The position numbers and the translations under genes were made by a program. Shown piece after piece: positions 7,557-13,915 of a stretch of 13,915 nucleotides of DNA (its first letter is position 1; every line of letters begins with the position of its first letter). The DNA comes from UBA10427 sp003500135 (lineage in GTDB: Bacteria; Bacteroidota; Bacteroidia; Cytophagales; Cyclobacteriaceae), in NCBI GenBank assembly GCA_963966275.1, contig CAWZYQ010000103.1, forward strand, positions 1-13,915, given 5' to 3'. Under the pieces are notes generated by a model. The model did no database searches, was not told the DNA's origin, and saw nothing but the letters and a program-made list of their open reading frames with translations.

Positions 7557-8612
7557 GTGAAAAATGTAGATTACATTTTAATTGGTCAGGGTTTGGCGGG
7601 CACTGTTTTGGCACATAAACTAATTTCCAAAGGTAAGAATGTCGTGGTTATTGATGAAAACAAAGAAATGACGTCGTCAAAAGTGGCAGCCGGGTTGTAT
7701 AATCCGGTTACAGGCAGGCGCGCTGTACTGACCTGGATGGCAGAAACGCTTTTTGATCATTTACGTTCTTTTTATTCGGAAATGGAACAAAAGCTTAACA
7801 CAAAGCTGTTGTATGACATTCCAATGTACCGGCCTTTCCGTCAGATCGAAGATCAAAATGAGTGGTGTAGTAAACTGGAAAATGCTTCAATAAAGCGGTT
7901 TGTGAAATCTGTATTTACTGATTCCATCTATTCCAGTCACGTCAATGATCCGCATGGAGGGCTCCTATTAAGAGAAACCGGCTATTTGGACATTCCGGAA
8001 TTCATTGATTCTTCTAAAAAGTACTTTACGGAACTCGGGGTTTTACATCATCAATTTTTCAACGAGGAATCAATACATCCTGGTTCCGAAACCGTGCAAT
8101 ATGAAGGTTGGAAAGCAAAAGCAATAGTATACTGCAATGGAGTATCCATTCAGCAATCAAAATATTTTAGCTGGCTCCCCATGAGGCCAGTAAAAGGCGA
8201 TATTTTATATATAAAACCAAATATTGCTTTTGAAAAAATTTACAACCGGGGTTGCTTTATTTTACCTCATCACAATGGCTATTACAAGGCCGGATCGACC
8301 TATTACCAAGGAGACCTCCATGCGGAAACCAGTGAGAAAGGGAAAAATGAAATTATGTCCAAGATTGATTCGTTGTTAAATATGGGCTATGTAGTGGTGG
8401 ATCAGGTAGCAGGGGTAAGACCGGCAACGAAAGATCGTAAACCTATATTAGGCAGGCATCCCGAGTATGCAACATTATTTGTACTCAACGGTTTAGGTAC
8501 AAAAGGAGTGACCCTTGCCCCTTATTTTGCCGGGCATTTGTCGGAAAATTTACTTTATAATTATAAATTAATGCCTGAAATAGACATTCAAAGGTTTTAT
8601 TCGTTATATTGA
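7557..8612 (+). CDS. FAD-dependent oxidoreductase, DAO family
   Basis: This 351-residue flavoprotein belongs to the D-amino-acid oxidase/glycine oxidase fold family. The N-terminal dinucleotide-binding motif GQGLAG (residues 10-15) follows a short beta strand and leads to an acidic residue after VVVID (D33). The segment SKVAAGLYNPVTGRR (41-55) is characteristic of the family, and the C-terminal FAD site is seen in GVRPATKDRKPILG and LNGLGTKGVTLAP near residues 282-321. It probably oxidises an amine or amino acid, but the substrate cannot be told from sequence. The start is GTG at 7557: an in-frame TAG lies directly before it (7551-7553), and a later start would destroy the FAD motif. There is no signal peptide. 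It sits 25 bases upstream of the large outer-membrane protein gene in the same direction, so the two are probably cotranscribed. Confidence 0.87.
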   Translation: MKNVDYILIGQGLAGTVLAHKLISKGKNVVVIDENKEMTSSKVAAGLYNPVTGRRAVLTWMAETLFDHLRSFYSEMEQKLNTKLLYDIPMYRPFRQIEDQNEWCSKLENASIKRFVKSVFTDSIYSSHVNDPHGGLLLRETGYLDIPEFIDSSKKYFTELGVLHHQFFNEESIHPGSETVQYEGWKAKAIVYCNGVSIQQSKYFSWLPMRPVKGDILYIKPNIAFEKIYNRGCFILPHHNGYYKAGSTYYQGDLHAETSEKGKNEIMSKIDSLLNMGYVVVDQVAGVRPATKDRKPILGRHPEYATLFVLNGLGTKGVTLAPYFAGHLSENLLYNYKLMPEIDIQRFYSLY

Positions 8613-8622
8613 TTACTATGCC

Positions 8623-8628
8623 GGAGGA
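8623..8628 (+). promoter_or_regulatory. Strong Shine-Dalgarno site for the outer-membrane protein gene
   Basis: GGAGGA lies 9 bases before the ATG at 8638, inside a longer GGAGGAGAG stretch. It supports this ATG as the start. Such a strong purine motif stands out here, since the other starts in the window have AT-rich leaders, as is usual in Bacteroidota, where Shine-Dalgarno use is rare. Confidence 0.65.
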
Positions 8629-8637
8629 GAGCCAAAT

Positions 8638-11600
8638 ATGCTGAAAAAGTCTTCTTTAATCTTATTCATCACTTTACTTACCCTGACCCAAACCATTGCT
8701 CAAGTGGGCATGGCCCGCTTTGGTAAAAACAGGGTGCAGTACAAAAACTTTAACTGGCGATACTATAGCTCAGAAAATTTTGATGCATACTTCTACGATG
8801 GTGGCAATGACATAGCACGAATTGGTATTGAATATCTGGAGGAAGAATTTGACCGCATCACAGATATGTTAGGTTATGCGCCATATTCAAAAATCAAGGT
8901 ATTCATTTTTAATTCGCCAATAGACCTCAAACAGAGTAATATTGGGGTAAATGAAAAGACATTTACAGTAGGAGGTCAGACAGATTTTGTGAAACCCATA
9001 TTTGAAGTAGCTTTCCCGGGCACATTAGAGCAGTATAAAGAAGACCTGGTGTTTCAAGCCACAAAATTGCTTATCAAAGACATGATGTTTGGTGGCAGTA
9101 TCGCCGACATGTTTCAAAATTCCTACCTAATGTCATTGCCTGAGTGGTTTGTGAATGGAGCAGCCGCATATATCGCACGAGGTTGGGATGTGGAAATGGA
9201 TAATTTTATTCGCGACATGGTTAAAGAAAAACCAGTCAAAAAGCCAAATAAACACAAAGAACGGGAGGCTGAACTTCTCGGGCAGGCTATTTGGAATTTC
9301 ATTGCTGAAAAATACGGGCGTACCTACATTTCAAATGTGCTCAATTTGACGAGGATCATTAGAAATGAGGAAAGAAGCATCTCAGGTACCTTGGGGGTGC
9401 CTTACAAAATATTCTTAAATGAGTTCAATGAGTATTACATGTCTCAAGCCAGTTTTGTGTATGAAAATTATACAGAATTGGATGCTTCAAATGCACTGGT
9501 AATAAACAACCGCGATTTGGTGATAAATTCAGTCAAATTAAGTCCGGAAGGCAATTACCTGGCATATTCGGAAATAAATCGTGGCCGGTACAAGGTTCAT
9601 TTGATCAATCTTAATAAAAAGAACAAAGATAAGATCATATTACGAGGTGGATATAAAGTGATCAATCAGCAAATCGATTACACTATGCCCTTATTAAGCT
9701 GGCAAAGTGAGGGAACCCTGGGGATCATTCACACCAGGTACGGCAATACTTTTCTAACAATGTATACCGCAACCAGCGGTAAAAAGCGAAGAAAGAGATT
9801 GAATCGAATCAATCAGGTACAGGGTTTTGATATTGTAAAAGATGGAAACCTCGCGGTGCTTAGCGCTGATAATAAAGGCAATAATGACCTTTATTTAATT
9901 AGTTTAAGAAGAAATTCAATCAAAAGGATCACGGGTGATTTTTATGATGACATCGACCCAAGATTTGTGCCGGAAACAAGCTCGATTGTTTTCAGCTCAA
10001 ACAGGACTACCGATACAATATATAATGGAAAAACAGATCTCGAAAAAATTTCTGGGAACTACAATTTGTTCATTTACAATATAGACAGCACGCGTAACCG
10101 GGTGTTTAGAGTCACAAATAATCTAAGCCGCAATTCTCAACCCATCGCCCCCAACGAACATGAAATTTACTACATCAGCGATCAACAGGGTGTTGCCAAC
10201 ATTCAGAAATATGAACTCAAAACAGGCATCAACAAACAGGTGTCATCCTTTGCAAAAAATATAAAGGATTGGGATATTACTTACGATAAGGAAAAACTGG
10301 CATATGTTTCACTTCTCCAGGAATCTGAGGCTGTGTTTCTTGAAAACAATCCAGAGCTGAATGAAAATAAGTTCACTATCCAAACGAAAAGAAGGCAGCT
10401 TATCAATGCCAAATTTGTAGCAAAAAGACTACAGGAAAGGCGCAAAAATGAAATTCAGAAAGAGGCAAGCGGAGCGCCCGTGAAGGAGACACCTGAGAAA
10501 GAAGATGCTGTACCTGGCCAGGATGCACAACCTTCTTTACTCGATGCATTCAAAAGAGAGGCGCCAACAGGCGATGGCGTATTCAATACGGATGAATATA
10601 CCTTTAGCAATGAAATTAAAGAAGAAGGGCAGATAATAGCGCAGGAACCTGAAATTAAGCAGCCTGATGGAGACGGTACTTTTGTGGATACTGATAATTT
10701 CGTGTTTGAAACTGAGGCAGAACCCGAAACTCAAGAAAACAAGTATTCTTTCTTAAGCGCCTACAGCCGGTTGAGAGAAAGTAATGACATAACCGGGCCA
10801 AATGATTATCAGACTCAATTTACGGCAAACAATGTGGTCACCTCATTTGAAATTGACCCACTTATTGGCTTTGGCCTCAGACTTGAAACCCAAATGAATG
10901 ACCTGCTGGAAGACCACCGGTTTTATGGCGGCATACTGGCTGCCACTGATTTGAAAAGCGGCGAGGTATATGGTGAGTACCAGTATCTGAAGCATACCAT
11001 AGACTATGGTGGCCGCTACTACAGGCGCACTATTTTCAGGGATATACGGGAGAGCCAGTTTCAACATAAATATACATTAAACCAATTTGAATTATCAGCT
11101 AGCATACCTTTATCAGTTACAACACGCTTTACTGTAACACCCATATATGCATACACACAATTTTTCAACCTCGATCCAAACGCCTATCTGGTCAATAATT
11201 CAAACTTTGTAAACGATCAAAAAGATGATTATCTCGGGGCAAAACTGGAACTTGTATTTGACAACTCAGTAGCAAGGGATTTAAATGTGATACAAGGAAC
11301 GAGAGGCCGTATATCTTTTCTTCATTACGAAGGCGTATCAAATGGTGAGAAAACATTTTCTAACCTTACTTTTGATATCAGGAATTACCAAAAAATACAC
11401 AGGGAACTCACCCTAGCTACCAGATTATATTACGGTATGTATTTAGGCCCGAATCAGCAAAATTACCTGCTTGGTGGTCTTGATAACTGGTTGTTCAATG
11501 AAACGAATCAAACAGGTGATAATGACCCGCTAAGAACAATGCCACAAACCCCCAATACCAATATATTATTTTTGCAATATCTCACCCCACTTCGCGGCTT

Positions 11601-11988
11601 TGATTATAATGCCCTCAATGGATCTAATGCCCTTTTGATAAACGCAGAACTACGTTTTCCTGTAATAAAATACTTCTATCGGGGCCCCATTGCATCTAAC
11701 TTTTTCAGAAATCTACAATTTGTCGGCTTTTTTGATGTAGGTTCCGCATGGACAGGTGCATCACCTTTTGATGAGGAGAACAGCATCAATACAGAAACAC
11801 TTAAATTTGGGGATAGTCCGTTTGAAGCAAAAATCAAAAACTTCAAAAATCCGTGGTTATCGAGTTACGGGTTTGGAATGCGCACAGTTTTACTTGGTTA
11901 TTATGTGAAACTCGACGTGGCTTACCCGGTAGAAGACTATGAAAGAGGTAAAGCCCGGTTTTTCGTTTCCCTGGGCTATGATTTCTAA
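8638..11988 (+). CDS. Outer-membrane protein: pseudo-gluzincin, TolB-like propeller and BamA-like barrel
   Basis: This 1116-residue exported protein has four visible parts. A signal peptide (1-21, ending TIA-Q) precedes an N-terminal region (about 25-270) resembling the gluzincin-like domain often found before TolB-type propellers. The expected HExxH appears as FQATK (139-143) and the downstream EGLAEY-like segment as NGAAAY (173-178), so metal binding is probably lost. Residues about 290-560 contain propeller blades of PD40/TolB type (VKLSPEGNYLAYSE, IDPRFVPETSSIVFSSNR). A charged linker (about 590-725) holds a repeated GDGxF..TD..xF..E motif. The last part (about 730-1116) alternates in a beta-barrel pattern and ends ARFFVSLGYDF, with the aromatic final residue of an outer-membrane insertion signal, as in Omp85 surface-antigen domains. 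The likely location is the outer membrane with the propeller in the periplasm. The function is not known; an envelope assembly role is only inferred. Confidence 0.82.
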   Translation: MLKKSSLILFITLLTLTQTIAQVGMARFGKNRVQYKNFNWRYYSSENFDAYFYDGGNDIARIGIEYLEEEFDRITDMLGYAPYSKIKVFIFNSPIDLKQSNIGVNEKTFTVGGQTDFVKPIFEVAFPGTLEQYKEDLVFQATKLLIKDMMFGGSIADMFQNSYLMSLPEWFVNGAAAYIARGWDVEMDNFIRDMVKEKPVKKPNKHKEREAELLGQAIWNFIAEKYGRTYISNVLNLTRIIRNEERSISGTLGVPYKIFLNEFNEYYMSQASFVYENYTELDASNALVINNRDLVINSVKLSPEGNYLAYSEINRGRYKVHLINLNKKNKDKIILRGGYKVINQQIDYTMPLLSWQSEGTLGIIHTRYGNTFLTMYTATSGKKRRKRLNRINQVQGFDIVKDGNLAVLSADNKGNNDLYLISLRRNSIKRITGDFYDDIDPRFVPETSSIVFSSNRTTDTIYNGKTDLEKISGNYNLFIYNIDSTRNRVFRVTNNLSRNSQPIAPNEHEIYYISDQQGVANIQKYELKTGINKQVSSFAKNIKDWDITYDKEKLAYVSLLQESEAVFLENNPELNENKFTIQTKRRQLINAKFVAKRLQERRKNEIQKEASGAPVKETPEKEDAVPGQDAQPSLLDAFKREAPTGDGVFNTDEYTFSNEIKEEGQIIAQEPEIKQPDGDGTFVDTDNFVFETEAEPETQENKYSFLSAYSRLRESNDITGPNDYQTQFTANNVVTSFEIDPLIGFGLRLETQMNDLLEDHRFYGGILAATDLKSGEVYGEYQYLKHTIDYGGRYYRRTIFRDIRESQFQHKYTLNQFELSASIPLSVTTRFTVTPIYAYTQFFNLDPNAYLVNNSNFVNDQKDDYLGAKLELVFDNSVARDLNVIQGTRGRISFLHYEGVSNGEKTFSNLTFDIRNYQKIHRELTLATRLYYGMYLGPNQQNYLLGGLDNWLFNETNQTGDNDPLRTMPQTPNTNILFLQYLTPLRGFDYNALNGSNALLINAELRFPVIKYFYRGPIASNFFRNLQFVGFFDVGSAWTGASPFDEENSINTETLKFGDSPFEAKIKNFKNPWLSSYGFGMRTVLLGYYVKLDVAYPVEDYERGKARFFVSLGYDF

Positions 11989-12050
11989 CAATTTTGCAAT
12001 TTATTTTATTGCATTAGGCCAAGCCATCGTAACACCTTATTTTTACTGCC
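11989..12050 (+). other. Short AT-rich gap with weak hairpin
   Basis: The 62 bases between the outer-membrane protein gene and the alpha/beta hydrolase contain a 6-bp inverted repeat (TGCAAT at 11995-12000 with ATTGCA at 12008-12013, 7-base loop). It is AT-rich and no T tract follows, so it is at best a weak terminator. I see no convincing promoter, so readthrough into the hydrolase gene is possible. Confidence 0.3.
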
Positions 12051-12812
12051 ATGAAGCTATTTTACAGAGAAATGGGAAATGGAAGTCCGGTGATTATCGT
12101 TCATGGTCTCTTTGGCATGTCCGATAACTGGATGAATATTGCCAAGCAATTAGCCGATCATCATAAAGTCTATTTGCCCGACATGCGCAATCATGGCTCT
12201 TCGCCGCATCATGAAGAGTGGTCGTATGATGTAATGGCTGAGGACCTAACCGAATTCATAGAACTGCACAAGATAAAAGGCCCGGTATTAATCGGTCACA
12301 GTATGGGTGGTAAAGTGGTAATGAAGCTTGTGAATGAACAACCGGATTTGGTAAAAAAACTGGTGGTTGTGGATATCTCGCCCAGGTATTACAAACCGCA
12401 CCATCAACATATTTTGGACGCCATGAATGATCTTGATCTTGCATCTTTCGACAGCAGGCAAGAAGCAGATGATGCATTAAAAAAATCGATTAAGGACTGG
12501 GGCATACGACAATTTCTGTTGAAGAATATCCAGAGGAACAAAAACGGTTTTGAGTGGAAACACAATTTAGCTCTGATAACCAAAAAAATTGAAGAAGTAG
12601 GGCAGTCAACAATGCCTGAATGGCCGGTTGAAACCCCAAGTCTTTTTATACGTGGAGCTAACTCAGATTATATTAGCAATGGTGATATCGATGAAATCAA
12701 GACGCAATATGTAAACAGCCAGGTTGTCACACTTAAAAATGCAGGTCATTGGATCCATGCCGAGCAACCCGAAGCATTCGTAAAAACCATAACTTCATTT
12801 ATCGAAGCTTAG
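12051..12812 (+). CDS. Alpha/beta-hydrolase, YbfF/ABHD11-type esterase
   Basis: This 253-residue protein has the full alpha/beta-hydrolase core. An oxyanion-hole strand VIIVHGLFG (residues 14-22) is followed by DNW and the family segment DMRNHGSS (44-51). The nucleophile elbow is GHSMGG with S84, and the catalytic histidine is H233 in NAGHWIHAEQP. The acid is either D108 (VVVDISP, as in YbfF) or D206 (RGANSDYI). The order of motifs, especially RNHG and RGxNSDYI, matches the YbfF/ABHD11 branch, whose members hydrolyse short acyl esters; the natural substrate is unknown. There is no signal peptide, so it is cytosolic. It runs toward the DUF2905 gene and the two overlap tail to tail by 14 bases. 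Confidence 0.9.
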   Translation: MKLFYREMGNGSPVIIVHGLFGMSDNWMNIAKQLADHHKVYLPDMRNHGSSPHHEEWSYDVMAEDLTEFIELHKIKGPVLIGHSMGGKVVMKLVNEQPDLVKKLVVVDISPRYYKPHHQHILDAMNDLDLASFDSRQEADDALKKSIKDWGIRQFLLKNIQRNKNGFEWKHNLALITKKIEEVGQSTMPEWPVETPSLFIRGANSDYISNGDIDEIKTQYVNSQVVTLKNAGHWIHAEQPEAFVKTITSFIEA

Positions 12813-13023
12813 AAATAATGAATATAATCAGGCTAAAAATGATACTAATTATAAGGCTTGTGGCCAGAGGGAAATAAAAAGTAAACTGTTTTTTCTTTAT
12901 GACGATATCACCGGGTAAGCGGCCAAAAAACTTTGACCAACCACCAAAATAGATTAGCAACCCTGCAACTAAAAGGACCAGGCCTATAACGATGAAAAGT
13001 CTGGCGATTGATTTTTCAGGCAT
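12799..13023 (-). CDS. DUF2905 family small membrane protein
   Basis: This is a 74-residue protein with two transmembrane helices (about 6-28 and 49-71). Between them lies the conserved DUF2905 stretch GRLPGDIVIKKKQFTFYFPL (34-53), so this short gene is real and not a shadow. Its length is normal for the family. No function is known for DUF2905; the inner membrane is the likely location. The context is unusual: the stop lies inside the last codons of the plus-strand hydrolase (14-base overlap) and its ATG is only 11 bases from the ATG of the plus-strand methylase. Its own promoter must therefore lie within the methylase coding sequence. Confidence 0.9.
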   Translation of the reverse strand: MPEKSIARLFIVIGLVLLVAGLLIYFGGWSKFFGRLPGDIVIKKKQFTFYFPLATSLIISIIFSLIIFIISKLR

Positions 13024-13034
13024 AACAAAGCATT

Positions 13035-13751
13035 ATGAGTGAATCAAAGAAAGGAAAATTATATTTAATCCCAAACGTTTTAGCGCCCGGTACCCAACAT
13101 GAAGTAATGTCAAAATCGGTAACGGAAGCAATTTTGCAGTGCCGAAAATTTTTGGTGGAAGACCTCCGGGCTGCAAGGCGCTATATCAGTTCGCTTAAGT
13201 TAGGCATTGCCATAGAGGATCTTCATTTTGAAATCCTGAACAAAAATACACCGGAAAAAGAGTTGCCTGACTTACTCCAGGTATTACTCGAAGGTCAGAA
13301 TATAGGCATAATCAGCGAGGCAGGTTGTCCTGGAATAGCTGACCCAGGGGCAAAGGCAGTAAATTGGGCGCATCGCAAAGGCCTGGAGGTTGTTCCATTA
13401 GTCGGGCCATCTTCGATTTTGCTCGCCTTAATTTCCTCAGGCTTTAATGGACAACAATTTGTTTTTCATGGGTACCTGCCAATTTCCCAAAATGAATTGA
13501 TCAGAAAAATTCAAAATATGGAAAATGAGCTAGGGAAATTTGGCACTACTCAGGTGTTTATGGAAACACCCTACCGGAATAATAAGCTGTTAAAGTTTCT
13601 GGTTAAGCGCCTGAGAAACGAAACATTGTTGTGCATTGCCAGTGAATTAACTGCCCCAAACCAATTCATTGGCACCAAAAGCGTAGCAAAATGGAAAAAA
13701 GCACTACCTGATCTACACAAAAAACCAACGGTGTTCTTGATAGGAAGATAG
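13035..13751 (+). CDS. Short RsmI-like SAM-dependent methyltransferase (tetrapyrrole methylase fold)
   Basis: The protein has 238 residues and the tetrapyrrole (corrin/porphyrin) methylase fold in its RsmI/YraL form: a first strand GKLYLIPN (7-14), VEDLRAARRY (41-50), the SAM-loop GIISEAGCPGIADPG (91-105), LVGPSS (122-127), a SGF...FHGYLP segment and METPYRN (176-182). It is shorter than E. coli RsmI (about 286) and lacks the C-terminal domain. Key RsmI positions differ: VEDTR reads VEDLR, SDAGTP reads SEAGCP, and ELTK reads ELTAPNQ. This suggests a paralogue common in Bacteroidota that is often annotated as RsmI but may have another target than 16S rRNA C1402. Only 11 bases separate its ATG from the divergent DUF2905 start, so transcription may come from within that gene or from the hydrolase upstream. 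Confidence 0.85.
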   Translation: MSESKKGKLYLIPNVLAPGTQHEVMSKSVTEAILQCRKFLVEDLRAARRYISSLKLGIAIEDLHFEILNKNTPEKELPDLLQVLLEGQNIGIISEAGCPGIADPGAKAVNWAHRKGLEVVPLVGPSSILLALISSGFNGQQFVFHGYLPISQNELIRKIQNMENELGKFGTTQVFMETPYRNNKLLKFLVKRLRNETLLCIASELTAPNQFIGTKSVAKWKKALPDLHKKPTVFLIGR

Positions 13752-13828
13752 ATGAGGGTGATTTAGGTCCCATGCAGTTTATCTTCGCGGCCATTAAAAA
13801 GGGGTCAAAAACCAGTTCAAGTGAGGGC

Positions 13829-13858
13829 AAAAAAAAAGAAGCCTCCATATGAGGCTTC
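13829..13858 (-). terminator. Rho-independent terminator of a minus-strand gene to the right
   Basis: An 8-bp perfect stem (GAAGCCTC at 13838-13845, GAGGCTTC at 13851-13858, 5-base loop) is flanked on its left by nine A residues (13829-13837). Read on the minus strand this is a hairpin followed by nine T residues, so it ends a transcript entering from right of the window. It converges on the methylase gene; without a T tract on the plus side it would serve that gene poorly. The stretch 13752-13828 holds no gene I can support. Right of the hairpin, 13859-13915 is too short to assign a reading frame. Confidence 0.88.
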
Positions 13859-13915
13859 CGGTTAACCAATCTAAATTTTAAACCTAATAAACCAGCTGTT
13901 ATGATTTATTGTCTT

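Noticed and set aside
11995..12013. Inverted repeat after the outer-membrane protein gene as a terminator.
   Set aside because: The 6-bp AT-rich stem without a T tract is too weak to call termination.
13860..13867. GGTTAACC palindrome next to the right-hand terminator.
   Set aside because: An isolated 8-base palindrome is expected by chance and has no partner copy nearby.
13871..13915. Possible 3' end of a minus-strand gene (14 open codons ending in TAG at 13871-13873), 12 bases before the terminator.
   Set aside because: A gene to the right is implied by the terminator, but all three minus frames have a stop in this short stretch, so the true frame cannot be chosen.
1..13915. Search for mobile elements, CRISPR repeats, toxin-antitoxin or defence genes.
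   Set aside because: No transposase, integrase, tandem spacer pattern or known defence domain was seen; the genes are mostly ordinary core types.

Overview
The window looks like chromosomal DNA from a member of the Bacteroidota, most likely a free-living gliding or marine lineage such as Cytophagales (the order is an inference). The signs are the type IX secretion genes porU and porV, AT-rich leaders mostly without Shine-Dalgarno sequences, a good TAnnTTTG-type -7 box ahead of porU, and several protein types common in this phylum (short RsmI-like methylase, glyoxalase II-like hydrolase, non-catalytic M16 protein). I see no insertion sequence, phage gene, CRISPR array, tRNA or rRNA. It reads as an intact stretch of mostly core genes.

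Left half (about 107-7455) is all minus strand. In transcription order it holds a glyoxalase II-like metallo-beta-lactamase-fold hydrolase, pssA (phosphatidylserine synthase), porU (type IX secretion sortase, C25 peptidase), porV (outer-membrane shuttle and channel partner of PorU) and a non-catalytic M16 peptidase homologue. The hydrolase and pssA are 6 bases apart. porU follows after 62 bases that contain a plausible promoter. porU-porV are 28 bases apart, and porV-M16 overlap as TAATG. PorU and PorV work together: PorV carries secreted cargo to PorU, which removes the C-terminal signal and attaches the protein to the cell surface. How the M16 protein relates to this is unknown.

Right half (about 7557-13751) is mainly plus strand. 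It starts divergently with a DAO-family FAD oxidoreductase (GTG start). This is followed after 25 bases by a 1116-residue outer-membrane protein that joins a degenerate gluzincin-like domain, a TolB/PD40 beta-propeller, an acidic linker with a repeated motif, and a BamA-like beta-barrel. Next come an alpha/beta hydrolase of the YbfF/ABHD11 type and a short RsmI-type SAM methyltransferase. Between these two, on the opposite strand, lies a 74-residue DUF2905 membrane protein. It overlaps the hydrolase tail by 14 bases and its start is only 11 bases from the methylase start.

Both ends carry strong intrinsic terminators belonging to genes outside the window: a plus-strand one at 20-49 and a minus-strand one at 13829-13858. 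The most interesting items are the three-part outer-membrane protein with its apparently dead peptidase domain, the pseudo-M16 protein coupled to porV, and the antisense nesting of the DUF2905 gene. None proves a new system from sequence alone.
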